DNA from: a virus
Length of the DNA: 64,000 bases
Direction: 5' to 3' (one strand)
IMG/VR virus record: IMGVR_UViG_3300022602_000076
Coordinates: 1-64,000 of that record
Within the stretch, counting starts at the first letter, position 1, and each line of letters begins with the position of its first letter. Positions 39,379-49,702 of this stretch are shown one piece after another. A program made the translations under genes and the position numbers. The notes beneath the pieces were generated by a model that was not told where the DNA came from, did no database searches, and saw only the letters and a program-made list of their open reading frames with translations.

Positions 39379-42300
39379 ATGACAACAAGAATTCAACTAC
39401 GACGCGGAACATCAACTGCGTGGACCACAGACAATCCAGTGCTAGCATTAGGCGAAGCTGGCATAGAAACAAACACACAGTTATGGAAAGTAGGCGACGG
39501 AACTACTGCTTGGAATTCATTGCCATACATGTCAGGCGGCGGTGGTACTCCTACACACATTCAAGATGGCACAACCACTGTGGCCATTGATGGCCCCAGC
39601 GGCAATGTTTACATTCAGGTAGACGACAATCCAATTTGGACTTTTGATACTAATTCTACTTTTACTGCTCCTGGTACTATAATTGCACAGGAACTAGATG
39701 CTGGTGATTATACCAATGGCACACCCGGAGACGCATATTTTCATTCCAATGTCAGCGGAACCACCATAGGCGTCACTGCTGCCGGTGGAATCACTGTGGC
39801 CAACACTGGAATTTCAATTGGCAGCACTGGTACTGTAGCAATTACTCCTAACAGCGCTGACGGACTTACTTGGTCTTTTACTGACGGGGGTTCTAATGTT
39901 AGTCTGCTGACTGCTCCGCAAAGTGATGACGCAAACATTGGCGGTATTATATTACCGGGTGCTGCTGGACAAGGCTTTATAGGTTGGATTGGTGCTAATC
40001 CTGATTCTGATACACAATTTGCTAATACTTTATTCATTGACAGTTCAAACACAGTAACTATCGGTACTAATTTTGGTATGGGCCTTGGTAATGTAGGTTG
40101 GGTATTTGATCCTACTGGCAACTTAACACTTCCCGCAGGTGCCGTTATTAGTGACACCAATGCTGATGGTATTGGATTAACTGTGGCCAACCCACCTGTG
40201 TCCATAACTCTGTCAGGTGCAGATCATGCACCCTGCAACGGAACTTACACACAAGTGGTAGGATATCAACAGTCCGGCTTGCCAACTTGGTACAAGTCCG
40301 GAGATTACACCAGTCAACAATACATTGTTTACAATTCAGGTGCTAATCAATGGCAAGCTGTTACCACAGACATAAACACCAATCCAATTTATATCAACAC
40401 AGGAAGTGAGTATTTTCCATTGGCGCAATGGGCACCTGGCTACAGTGGCGGCCCGTATCCCACTGGCACTTACACATATTCAAATCCTGCCTGGACTTTT
40501 GATACTGCTGGCAACTTGACATTACCAGGAAATACATCCAGCATCAACTATGCCAATGGTCAACCTTACGGTGGCAACGGAGGATCCGGAAATTCTAACA
40601 CAATTTTCAATGGCACCAGCAATGTTTCAATACCTACCGCAAGTGCAAATGTGTTGATTAACATACAAGGAAACGCCGGAACAAAAACTTGGAACTTTGA
40701 TTCAACTGGCGATTTGACTATACCTGACAATGGTACAATCAGCGTCAACAGTGGTAACTTGTATCTAATACCTGACAACACCGGCGCAGTTGTGATTCAA
40801 ACAGCTGGTGTATCAAATGTGCTATTGAATTTGCAAAGTTTGGCTGCTAATAGTCAAAACAGAATGCAGATAGACACATTTGGCAACGGGCTTGGCCTAA
40901 ACGGCGGAGGAACTTTTATTGGTTCATACCTAAGACCCAGCGGTGCCATGCAAAACGGTGATAGACTTGCACAGTTTGGTGGTCGAGGATCTTTTGACGG
41001 GGTTAATTTACAACCAGGCGCACCTGCTGGACACATTGATATCAAAGCTGATGCACCTTGGACTGCTAACAATACTCCAACCCGCATAGCTTTTTGGAAT
41101 ACACAAGTAGGAAGTTCATCACCAACACAAACTGCTCAACTTACCAGCAACGGTAATCTTCAAATATTCCAAGGCAATGTTATTGTCAGCAGCGGTGCAG
41201 GATACTTTGTTGGTGAGCTCGACACTGGTAACACTGCGTTACAGGCTGGAATCTACGGGTACACTTCACTGGGTTCCAATGTGGTTGCACAGTTTTCTGC
41301 CAATGTAGACAACTATGCTCAAATCAATTTCCAAAACATCAGCTCAGGCAACAGTGCCAGTACTGACTATATTTTAACTGCCGACAACGGCACTGATTCC
41401 ACCTACTATCTTGACCTGGGCATGAACGGCAGCAATCACTACGATCCTGTGTTCTTTGGTGACACTACAACTGCCAACGATGGATATCTGTATGTTACAG
41501 GTGCCAGTGAAACAGGCCCGGGTGATGGTGCTGCTGGTAACTTGATCTTGGGCAGTACCAACGGTGTGGTCAAACTGTTTGTGGGCAACACTGCTCAGGC
41601 CAATGTTGTGACTACTTTGAGTACCACAGGCATGGAAGTCAACGGTAATATCACTACCACAGGTACAACAGGAAATATCACCGGTGCCAATGTAATTTCG
41701 GCCCAGACTTATACCAGCCCTGGCAATGTAACAATAGCTAGTTCTAATACCACAATACTGTTTGATTCTTATGACAACATGTATTTCAGCTTTGCTGGCA
41801 ACAGTCTAGGAAGTATTGGATTTGACGCTACCACTGACTTTTATATCAGTCCGAACGGCAATACTTTTATACAAAGTGCGTTGGGCGTAAATGGAAATAT
41901 ATCCACCACCGGCAATATCATAGGTGCTTACTTGTATGGCAATGGATCAAATATCACTGGACTACCGGCCACTTATGGCAATGCCAATGTGGCTACATTT
42001 TTGGCAAACTTTGGTGCCAATAATTTCAGTTCTACAGGCAATATTACTGCCAACAATGTCAGCGCTGGCACATACACCAATAGCAATGCCAATGTGCTGA
42101 TTACTACCACGGTATCTGGTGATACTTCTACCATAACTTTTGATCAATACAACGACATATATTTTGCCTGGAATGGCAACAGTGTGGGCAGTATTGGATT
42201 TGATGCCACCAGCGACTTTTATATCAGTCCGTCAGGCAATACTATTATACAAAGTCTATTGAGTGTGACTGGCAGCATCAACACCAGTGCTAATGTCACA

Positions 42301-43314
42301 GGTGGCAATTTAATAAGTGGTCGAGTAGTTGGCACGGGTAACTTACACCTACAACCAGATCCTTCTAACTCCAGTGCATATTTGGATGTTTACTTGACCT
42401 CAGGTCCTGATGTGCACATTGCAGGCAATGGAGAAAATCTCATACTTGGCGGAGATTCTACTGCCAATGTCACTGTCAATACCGTTGGTAATGTGACCAT
42501 ACAAAGCTGGAACGGATCAGCCCATACATGGAACTTTGGCAACGATGGATCAATGACTGCGCCTGGTTCTGTTACTGCAACTGCATTTGATGTAGGAAGT
42601 TCAACTGTTTACGAAGACACTAGTTTGATTCTTCAAGGCGGCACTTCAATTTCAATCACATCACCTAATGACACAACTGTAACGGCTGCTTCAGAAAACT
42701 TTGTGTTTGACACTGGCGGTAATTTAACAGTGCCTTCTACTCTCAATGCCAGCAGTGTGTTTACTTCAGGATCTGGTGGCGATATTGCTATGACTGGTGG
42801 CAATATCACTGGTGCAAACATAATCACTGCCAATGGAGTCAGTTCAACTGCCAATGTCACATTGACCAGCAATGGCAATAGTTGGGTGTTTAGATCCAAT
42901 GGCAATATCACATTCCCAGACTCCAGTGTTCAAACCACTGCTTATCAAACTGTTAGATCTGGATTTAATGCAGTTAATCCTATTGTACAAATGGATAATG
43001 TGCAATTTGCCCTAGACAACAGTGGCAATCCTACAGTGGCAGCAGTATCAGGTACTTGGTCTGGACCATATACCATACAGGCACAATTATGGAACGGCAG
43101 CAATTATCCGTTGACCACATTTGGCAGCAACGCAGCCACATGGACAAGCATAGCTGGCTACGGATTTGGTGTGACTTTTGCCAATGCAGGAGATCAAGTG
43201 GTTGGATATTTTACCAACACCGATGCTGGGCATATTTACAAAACTACCTGGATTGCCAGTCCTTCTGGTGCAGCCAGTGGGTATGGATTTATTCAAGTTG
43301 AACGATTAGTTTAA
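39379..43314 (+). CDS. Giant tail-fibre protein (1311 aa)
   Basis: N terminus MTTRIQLRRGTSTAWTTDNP with LALGEAGIETNTQLWKVGDG is the phage tail-fibre entry module (QLRRGT...NPxLxxGExGxE...KxGDG). A shaft of repeated WTFDxxGNLTLP and SNGNITGANVI units follows, and the C-terminal 120 residues are a separate domain (VNPIVQMDNVQFALDN). Probable adhesin; one of the two longest proteins here. Confidence 0.87.
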   Translation: MTTRIQLRRGTSTAWTTDNPVLALGEAGIETNTQLWKVGDGTTAWNSLPYMSGGGGTPTHIQDGTTTVAIDGPSGNVYIQVDDNPIWTFDTNSTFTAPGTIIAQELDAGDYTNGTPGDAYFHSNVSGTTIGVTAAGGITVANTGISIGSTGTVAITPNSADGLTWSFTDGGSNVSLLTAPQSDDANIGGIILPGAAGQGFIGWIGANPDSDTQFANTLFIDSSNTVTIGTNFGMGLGNVGWVFDPTGNLTLPAGAVISDTNADGIGLTVANPPVSITLSGADHAPCNGTYTQVVGYQQSGLPTWYKSGDYTSQQYIVYNSGANQWQAVTTDINTNPIYINTGSEYFPLAQWAPGYSGGPYPTGTYTYSNPAWTFDTAGNLTLPGNTSSINYANGQPYGGNGGSGNSNTIFNGTSNVSIPTASANVLINIQGNAGTKTWNFDSTGDLTIPDNGTISVNSGNLYLIPDNTGAVVIQTAGVSNVLLNLQSLAANSQNRMQIDTFGNGLGLNGGGTFIGSYLRPSGAMQNGDRLAQFGGRGSFDGVNLQPGAPAGHIDIKADAPWTANNTPTRIAFWNTQVGSSSPTQTAQLTSNGNLQIFQGNVIVSSGAGYFVGELDTGNTALQAGIYGYTSLGSNVVAQFSANVDNYAQINFQNISSGNSASTDYILTADNGTDSTYYLDLGMNGSNHYDPVFFGDTTTANDGYLYVTGASETGPGDGAAGNLILGSTNGVVKLFVGNTAQANVVTTLSTTGMEVNGNITTTGTTGNITGANVISAQTYTSPGNVTIASSNTTILFDSYDNMYFSFAGNSLGSIGFDATTDFYISPNGNTFIQSALGVNGNISTTGNIIGAYLYGNGSNITGLPATYGNANVATFLANFGANNFSSTGNITANNVSAGTYTNSNANVLITTTVSGDTSTITFDQYNDIYFAWNGNSVGSIGFDATSDFYISPSGNTIIQSLLSVTGSINTSANVTGGNLISGRVVGTGNLHLQPDPSNSSAYLDVYLTSGPDVHIAGNGENLILGGDSTANVTVNTVGNVTIQSWNGSAHTWNFGNDGSMTAPGSVTATAFDVGSSTVYEDTSLILQGGTSISITSPNDTTVTAASENFVFDTGGNLTVPSTLNASSVFTSGSGGDIAMTGGNITGANIITANGVSSTANVTLTSNGNSWVFRSNGNITFPDSSVQTTAYQTVRSGFNAVNPIVQMDNVQFALDNSGNPTVAAVSGTWSGPYTIQAQLWNGSNYPLTTFGSNAATWTSIAGYGFGVTFANAGDQVVGYFTNTDAGHIYKTTWIASPSGAASGYGFIQVERLV

Positions 43315-43330
43315 AAATTAAAGGTTATAA

Positions 43331-46300
43331 ATGGCACTAGTAATAGAAGGCGGAATTTCAATAGGTGGTAATATTACTATTACTTCTGAAAATATTACCC
43401 CTGAAACGGATCTTGTATTGTTCTATGATGCTGGCAACAGCATGAGTTTTAATGGAACAGGGTCAACATTCAATACTGCTTTTACTGGACAACTAGTTAA
43501 CAGTGGATATTACGCAAATGTCATCGTTGATTTGTCTATCTTGTCTGGTGGTGCAGGTAATGCTGGTAATTTAACAGGTGAATCCGGTAATACTGCCACT
43601 TGGACCAGCCAAGGTGTTGCCAGTTACTGGTCATTTGATGCCGGCAGTAATCAATACATTGACAGCACATGGCAGGCCAGCAATGTTGGAGCCAGCAGTG
43701 CTCCAACATTAAACTCACCAACTTATACCATACTAGCAGTGGCTCGCCCACAGGACTTTAACAATGGTGCTATTGTGGGTGGTGATCAAAATATATTTGC
43801 TTTTGGTCCAAATGGCGGATTAAACGACGGTCCAACTTTAGCAGCTGCAAACGGGTATGGACCGCCTGCTGTAATAGATACCACAACTCAATTTGAAACT
43901 GATACTTGGTATTGTGTGGCAGTGACCTATGATGCTGGCGATGGCACAATGAAACTGTATACCAACGGTAACTTGGTCGCTACTGCTACCAGTGTGCCTT
44001 CTATCGACCATCCCACAGGTCTATATTGGGGCACACTAGAAGGCGATCTTTGGTTCACTGGTGATCTATCAGTGGCCATGGTCTGGGAGCGTGCGATAAG
44101 TGCTGACGAAATTTCACAATTCTCCACTGCATTCCTGAGTCGTTATGTAACACCAGCCGCAACAAGCTCTGCAGTGTTTACTACTCCTTATGTAGGCGGT
44201 CCTCCTGCGACATTTACAGTGCCCGAAGGTGTCACCTCAATCAGTGTAGTGGCTGTGGGCGCAGGTGGCGGCGGTACCACTGATGGATACTCACCACCAG
44301 GCACAGACTCAGTGATGCTACGAGCCGACAACTATGTCTACGCCAATACCACATATACTGGAACCAGCAACACTATCTGGATTGACGGAACAGCCAATCC
44401 CAATATTGCCAATGTCACAGGTGATGGTACCTGGATAGTAGGCGGCTCTGACATAGGATATCCGGCCAGTTCTGTGCCTGGGTGGGATCTAGTGACCAGT
44501 GTGAATTCTGGCAATGTCAGCAATGTGGTTATCACCATCAACAAATCCATCACAACTACAGCAGGAGATAATTTCTTCTTCTATCAAGCAGTGGCAGCTG
44601 CCGAAGGCGGCCTTGAAATCGACAACTATTTTTACAATCAAGCCAATCTTAATCCAGGAGGTAGCAATTTACCACTAGGACCAGGTTCATCAGCACTGGC
44701 TTTGGTCACTGATGGACCTTACGGCAACGGTGGTGTGGTTGACTGGACCGCAGAGTATCCTGTTGGTGGTGGAGGTGCAGGTGGTTATGGTATTGACGGA
44801 CTTGCCTGGAATATTGATCATGCTGGATCATGGATTCAAAATGGCAATGTAGATAGTGGATATCATACCTTGAACTTTAGCAATAACAATTTGACAGTGA
44901 CTGCCTTGGTGGACATAGGAACCGGTGCAGCCAATCAAGAATGTCAGGTCTTAGGAACTTCAACAGTGGCTCTGGGCAATGCTAAAATCATGTATTCAGT
45001 GGTGGTCAATCATGCATCTGGTATAGGCTACACTGGCGTAGGACTATCCAACTACTATGAAAATTTACAAAATTACACAGGTTGCAGCGACAACAGCATA
45101 GGTTACTACGATGATGGGCAAGTGTTTATCAATGGTACCAATGTGGGCAACTGTGCACCATTTGTCACAGGCAATGTTGTGGACATAGCAGTGGATCTGG
45201 GTCTTGAACGAGTCTGGTTCAGAGCCGACGGAGGCAGCTGGAACAACAACGGAACTGCTGATCCTGCCGCTGGCACAGGCGGCCTGGATATTTCTACTGT
45301 GATTGCTCAGGGTTACCCGCTGACCCTGGCTGCAAGTCCTTGGTACAATGACGATACCTCTGGTGTTGATTCAATTTCAATTGCCACTATATCTTATTGG
45401 TCAACACCTTCGGGATTCACCTTTATTCCTGGTGTGGCCAGTGCAGGTGGCACAGGTGGCCAGGGCGCCAGTTACTATGCAGGAAACAACACCGACGGCA
45501 CAGGTGGTGCTGGTGCAGGTGGAGGCGGTCTCTATGAAAATACCGGAGCAGGCGGTTCTGGCACCAGCCTTTATGGGCGTGGGTTAAATGGCGTAGCAGG
45601 CAGTTTTGCCCCATATGGATCACCAGACAATTCAGTTTCTACTGCAAGCACTGGCGGAAGTCCGCTATTCTCTTTGGATGGCAATGGTGGACAAGCCACA
45701 CCCTGGAATGGCGGTCGTGGTGGTTGGCCAGGTGGTGGTGGCGGTAGTGGCCTGGATTATTACATGGCCGGCAACGGTGGCGCACTGGCCTATCGCAACA
45801 ACTATGCTGTCACACCAGGACAACAATTTATTATCAGTCCAGGACTAGGCGCTCAAGGACAATTTGGAGGTGGATCAGGATCCAACGGTGCTATTCGTAT
45901 TGTATGGCCGGGTGATACACGCCAATTTCCTAGTACCAATGTTGGACCTGACACAGTGGTAGTACCAACACTAGATATCACTGCACACGATTTGCCAAGT
46001 GGGAATCCCATTGGACAAATAACATTTAACATCAACAGTACCGGCGGTAGTACCATACTTGAAGCCGGGGTTGTTTGGGGATTACCAGGACAAGCCACAT
46101 ACTCAGCTAGCACAGATATTTGCAGTGGATCAAGTAGCACTGCACAAAGAAAAGCTGTAAGAGATGGAGACAGTTGCTCAAATCCTTTTACCACAGGATT
46201 AACTGGAAGTCAAACTATCAACTTTGATGCTTACGAATTTAACAATGAAGAAATACAAGTTCGTGCTTATGCTCGAAACAGCGCAGGAGTTGCTTATAGT

Positions 46301-46990
46301 GCCACCACACTGACTTGGACTCCAGTTATTTGTTTGGCCGAAGGCACTTTGATCACTCTGGCAGATGGCTCTACCAAGGCCATTGAAAATATCACAATGT
46401 CAGACTCAATTCGAGTCTGGGACTTTGACAACGGTGTAACTGCAAGTGCAACTCCATTGTGGATTAAACATAGAGAAAGTACGGTTCAGTATAACTTGCT
46501 GAAATTCAGTGACGGATCGGAACTCAAGACCATTGGTCAACACCGTATATTCAACAAGGAAGCAGGAGCATTTACATATCCAATGACTTCAGCTACTCCC
46601 ATTGGAACTACTACAATTAAAGTCGACGGAACTGAAGTTACGCTGACCGGCAAGAGAGTTGTGTATGAGCGAGTCAACTATTATAATGTGGTCACTGCAG
46701 GCGGATACATGAACTTGTATGCCAATTCAATCTTGACCAGTATGCGTTACAACAATATCTATCCCATTGCTGACATGCGGTATGTCAAAGACAGTCGTGT
46801 GTTGCGTAACCGTGCAGAGTTTGCGGGCATAGCTGATCGTTGGATTGATGGATTGCGCTTGCCAGAACAAACCATTGACATCAAACACATAAGAAAATAT
46901 GTTGACCGTTTGGAAAAAAACGAAGCAGTTGCAAAGCTATCACTATCGTCTCCAAGCACAAAATGGACCACTGGTAAATTAAAGGTATAA
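43331..46990 (+). CDS. LamG-containing tail adhesin with C-terminal Hint domain (1219 aa)
   Basis: Residues about 130-270 are a LamG/concanavalin-like module (DTWYCVAVTYDAGDGTMKLY). The middle is Gly-rich with GGGGAGGYG-type runs and a second beta domain. A Hint (hedgehog/intein) domain begins at Cys 1001 (CLAEGTLITLADGSTKAIEN) and ends near YANSILTS; an 80-residue helical tail follows. The Hint Cys could drive self-cleavage. No HN-Cys splice junction is seen, so splicing is unlikely. AAAGG precedes the ATG. Confidence 0.87.
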   Translation: MALVIEGGISIGGNITITSENITPETDLVLFYDAGNSMSFNGTGSTFNTAFTGQLVNSGYYANVIVDLSILSGGAGNAGNLTGESGNTATWTSQGVASYWSFDAGSNQYIDSTWQASNVGASSAPTLNSPTYTILAVARPQDFNNGAIVGGDQNIFAFGPNGGLNDGPTLAAANGYGPPAVIDTTTQFETDTWYCVAVTYDAGDGTMKLYTNGNLVATATSVPSIDHPTGLYWGTLEGDLWFTGDLSVAMVWERAISADEISQFSTAFLSRYVTPAATSSAVFTTPYVGGPPATFTVPEGVTSISVVAVGAGGGGTTDGYSPPGTDSVMLRADNYVYANTTYTGTSNTIWIDGTANPNIANVTGDGTWIVGGSDIGYPASSVPGWDLVTSVNSGNVSNVVITINKSITTTAGDNFFFYQAVAAAEGGLEIDNYFYNQANLNPGGSNLPLGPGSSALALVTDGPYGNGGVVDWTAEYPVGGGGAGGYGIDGLAWNIDHAGSWIQNGNVDSGYHTLNFSNNNLTVTALVDIGTGAANQECQVLGTSTVALGNAKIMYSVVVNHASGIGYTGVGLSNYYENLQNYTGCSDNSIGYYDDGQVFINGTNVGNCAPFVTGNVVDIAVDLGLERVWFRADGGSWNNNGTADPAAGTGGLDISTVIAQGYPLTLAASPWYNDDTSGVDSISIATISYWSTPSGFTFIPGVASAGGTGGQGASYYAGNNTDGTGGAGAGGGGLYENTGAGGSGTSLYGRGLNGVAGSFAPYGSPDNSVSTASTGGSPLFSLDGNGGQATPWNGGRGGWPGGGGGSGLDYYMAGNGGALAYRNNYAVTPGQQFIISPGLGAQGQFGGGSGSNGAIRIVWPGDTRQFPSTNVGPDTVVVPTLDITAHDLPSGNPIGQITFNINSTGGSTILEAGVVWGLPGQATYSASTDICSGSSSTAQRKAVRDGDSCSNPFTTGLTGSQTINFDAYEFNNEEIQVRAYARNSAGVAYSATTLTWTPVICLAEGTLITLADGSTKAIENITMSDSIRVWDFDNGVTASATPLWIKHRESTVQYNLLKFSDGSELKTIGQHRIFNKEAGAFTYPMTSATPIGTTTIKVDGTEVTLTGKRVVYERVNYYNVVTAGGYMNLYANSILTSMRYNNIYPIADMRYVKDSRVLRNRAEFAGIADRWIDGLRLPEQTIDIKHIRKYVDRLEKNEAVAKLSLSSPSTKWTTGKLKV

Positions 46991-47009
46991 TATGTCATTG
47001 GCAGGAATT
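46975..47009 (+). repeat. 35-bp perfect direct repeat, copy 1
   Basis: Spans the leader, AAAGG ribosome-binding site and first codons of the LamG gene at 46992; identical to 47736-47770. Confidence 0.9.
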
Positions 47010-47732
47010 ACACTAGGATCAGGAATCACAATTGGTGCTGGAGTTAGTATCAACTACGGAATTGTAACTACTAATCTTGCACTGTCGTTGGACGCACAGA
47101 CATATCCAGGATCAGGTACCACATGGCCGGCCACTGTAGGACCCGACGCTACCTTGTATAATGGTGTGACCTGGACAGACACAGGACCGGGATATTTTAC
47201 CTTCGTTCCCAGCAGTTTGCAATTTGCCACTGCACCCAACATTGGAGATTTAAGCAACTGGACTGTGGAATGTTGGTTCAAAGTGACCAGCAATTTTGCA
47301 GGCTATGAATATCCTGCCTTGGTAACAACCGTTTATCAAGAACAGGATGGCACTCTTTACAGTAATATAAATTATACCCTGAGCACATACCCAGACAACA
47401 CCACACTTACCACAGGGTATTTCAACGGTGCTTGGCACACCACCAGTGGGTTCACACCCACAGTAGGCGACTGGTATCAAATGGTGGGCACCTTTGATGG
47501 TACCACATTAAAAACTTATGTAAATGGTGTGGAGTTCTCTTCGGCCGCCGGCAGCGGTGCTAGCATAGCCAACGGTGCACCAATTCGTATTGCTCGGCGA
47601 TGGGACGGCGATGGCGAAGCCAAATACTTCATGCCTGCCGAGATTTCTGTTGTGAGAGTTTACAGTGCCGCCCTGACTTCTGCACAGGTTCACCAGAATT
47701 TCAATGCTTTGAGAGCACGATTTGGATTTTAA
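46992..47732 (+). CDS. LamG/concanavalin-like tail protein (246 aa)
   Basis: N terminus MSLAGITLGSGITIGAGVSI, then a LamG fold: LSNWTVECWFKVTSNFAGYE, GDWYQMVGTFDGTTLKTYVN, AEISVVRVYSAALTSAQVHQ. Likely carbohydrate-binding tip or decoration. It shares its leader, ribosome-binding site and first codons (35-bp repeat) with the next gene. Confidence 0.82.
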   Translation: MSLAGITLGSGITIGAGVSINYGIVTTNLALSLDAQTYPGSGTTWPATVGPDATLYNGVTWTDTGPGYFTFVPSSLQFATAPNIGDLSNWTVECWFKVTSNFAGYEYPALVTTVYQEQDGTLYSNINYTLSTYPDNTTLTTGYFNGAWHTTSGFTPTVGDWYQMVGTFDGTTLKTYVNGVEFSSAAGSGASIANGAPIRIARRWDGDGEAKYFMPAEISVVRVYSAALTSAQVHQNFNALRARFGF

Positions 47733-47735
47733 AAA

Positions 47736-47770
47736 TAAATTAAAGGTATAATATGTCATTGGCAGGAATT
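47736..47770 (+). repeat. 35-bp perfect direct repeat, copy 2
   Basis: Same element before the LamG gene at 47753. A shorter related leader (ATTAAAGG) precedes 43331. Confidence 0.9.
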
Positions 47771-48478
47771 CAAATCGGAGCAGGCGTTCAACTTGGATCA
47801 GGAATCTCTGTTAATCCTGCGCTACCAACATTGGTTTTAAATTTGGATGCCAACAATCCCAGTTCATACAGTGGATCAGGAACCACATGGTATGATGTCA
47901 GTGGCTTTGGCAACAATGTTGACATGGTCAACAGCGGTGATATCACTTTCTGGACTGGCAGCCCTTCCTATTTTGCCACAGGCGAAACTGGATATTTCAG
48001 TGGGGCAGGCTCGTCGGGTATTCCTGTGGGCAACACTCTTTATACCTTGGCTTGCTGGGTTAACAGTCCTGGGCAAGGAACATGGGGAGCCAATGGACTT
48101 GTAAGCATTGGTGGGTATGGTGAAGGCAATCAATCAAATGCATTTAGAACTGCATCAAATCCCATCTTGGTCAACTACTGGTGGGGAGATGACTTTGCAG
48201 TAGGAACCACGGCTCCAAGCACTGGATGGTTTTATGCAGTAGTGACCTACGATGGTATACATCGCAACATGTATGTCAACGGTGTGTTGCAAGGCACTGA
48301 TACACCTTCTGGCACGCACAATGTGGTTTCGTCTACGGTTCAAGTTGCGGCTACAGATGTTGGTCTAGGCGAATACTTAAACGGCAACATTGGAGCAGTT
48401 TACATTTACAATTATGCACTCAGTGGTGCAGATATATTGGCAAATTTCAATGCCACACGAAGCATATACGGAGTATAA
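47753..48478 (+). CDS. LamG/concanavalin-like tail protein, paralogue (241 aa)
   Basis: MSLAGIQIGAGVQLGSGISV, then LVLNLDANNPSSYSGSGTTW with WYDVSG, and GWFYAVVTYDGIHRNMYVNG, GNIGAVYIYNYALSGADIL. Same architecture as the preceding gene, from which it may have arisen by duplication. Likely glycan binding. Confidence 0.82.
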   Translation: MSLAGIQIGAGVQLGSGISVNPALPTLVLNLDANNPSSYSGSGTTWYDVSGFGNNVDMVNSGDITFWTGSPSYFATGETGYFSGAGSSGIPVGNTLYTLACWVNSPGQGTWGANGLVSIGGYGEGNQSNAFRTASNPILVNYWWGDDFAVGTTAPSTGWFYAVVTYDGIHRNMYVNGVLQGTDTPSGTHNVVSSTVQVAATDVGLGEYLNGNIGAVYIYNYALSGADILANFNATRSIYGV

Positions 48479-48507
48479 GCCGTCAATACAACAAAATAGG
48501 AATATGT

Positions 48508-49368
48508 ATGTCAACTAGAATCAGCGAAAGACCAGTTTACACCAGTACTGTTGAAGCCAGAGCAGCTCAATCAGCAATCAAAATCATGGAGTCCACTCCC
48601 AAGTATCACTGGACAAGAGATCCAGTTGACACCCGTGATCATCTTTATCAACCAGTGGCATTGTCAAGCACACCTAGTCTAGTGGATTTAAGAAACTATG
48701 CCAGTCCAATTGACGATCAAGGTAATCTAGGAAGTTGCACCGGTAACGCCATTGCAGGTGCAATTGATTTGATTGATAAAAAAGAAAATAAAACTAATCG
48801 TGTGAGTCGACTGTTTATCTACTACCAAGAGCGTGTGATTGAAGGCGATGTTAACCAAGACAACGGTGCTTACATACGCGATGGTATCAAGGCCTGCTAC
48901 ACCTACGGAGCACCATTGGAAACACTATGGCCTTATACAGTACCTAAATTTGCAGTTCGTCCTACCACTGCAGCCTATAACGATGCATTGACCAGAAAAG
49001 TAACTGGCTATCAACGATGCAACGATTTTACTGCTGTCAAAAATGCACTAGCCGCAGGAAATCCTGTGGTAATTGGATTTGATGTTTATTCAAGTTTTGA
49101 ATCTGGTACTTGGTGGACAAGCCGTGGCACTGGACTGATGCCTTATCCCAATGTGAATCGTGAACAACTGCTGGGTGGTCATGCAGTCTGCATTGTTGGA
49201 TATAACGATAACTTAACTGGTCCTGCTGGCAAGGGTTATTTTATTGTGCGAAATAGTTGGGGCACTGGCTGGGGACAACAAGGCTATTTCTACATGCCAT
49301 ATCAGGTCATACAAAACACCAGCATGAGCAGTGACTTTTGGACCATCAGCGTGGTGCACAATCCTTGA
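48508..49368 (+). CDS. Papain-like (C1A) cysteine protease (286 aa)
   Basis: QGNLGSCTGNAIAG (Q71, C77), LLGGHAVCIVGY (H225) and FIVRNSWGTGWGQQGY (N249) give a complete C1A oxyanion/catalytic set. No signal peptide. It follows the tail adhesins in the late operon, so processing of virion proteins or of host surface proteins are both possible. AGGAAT precedes the ATG. Confidence 0.88.
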   Translation: MSTRISERPVYTSTVEARAAQSAIKIMESTPKYHWTRDPVDTRDHLYQPVALSSTPSLVDLRNYASPIDDQGNLGSCTGNAIAGAIDLIDKKENKTNRVSRLFIYYQERVIEGDVNQDNGAYIRDGIKACYTYGAPLETLWPYTVPKFAVRPTTAAYNDALTRKVTGYQRCNDFTAVKNALAAGNPVVIGFDVYSSFESGTWWTSRGTGLMPYPNVNREQLLGGHAVCIVGYNDNLTGPAGKGYFIVRNSWGTGWGQQGYFYMPYQVIQNTSMSSDFWTISVVHNP

Positions 49369-49702
49369 TGTGTTTGCAGTCGCCTCGGAATTTAAAACCA
49401 GTACAACTGCAACTGAGCTGACCAGATTCGTCGGTGACTGTGTACTTGTCACCTTTGGATCCTGTCACTGTCCAAGATTTACTAATAGATTTCAGATCTT
49501 CTCGAGGGAAGAAGCCCCAGGTATTGGGTACTTCTCGAAACTTGCGTCCACGCACATCTAGTTTCAGTGGCGACTTGAATTCAAACAATTCTGTCTTACC
49601 CACGGGCAAATAAGCATAAGCCTTGCTTTTTGAATCATCCATGAAATAGATATGATTGGGAGTTTTTTCATCCCATGCTGTGATTTCTTCAAACACTTTC
49701 AT
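49346..49702 (-). CDS. SWIM zinc-finger protein (118 aa)
   Basis: The C terminus LSCSCTGFKFRGDCKHIKDC fits the SWIM pattern CxC...CxH; the rest is beta-rich. SWIM domains bind DNA or protein. It converges with the papain-like gene and overlaps the upstream gene as ATGA. Confidence 0.78.
   Translation of the reverse strand: MKVFEEITAWDEKTPNHIYFMDDSKSKAYAYLPVGKTELFEFKSPLKLDVRGRKFREVPNTWGFFPREDLKSISKSWTVTGSKGDKYTVTDESGQLSCSCTGFKFRGDCKHIKDCAPR

Noticed and set aside
46331-46990. Self-splicing intein in the 1219-aa adhesin
   Set aside because: The domain starts with a proper Cys but has no C-terminal HN followed by Cys/Ser/Thr, and the host gene does not continue with a recognisable extein.
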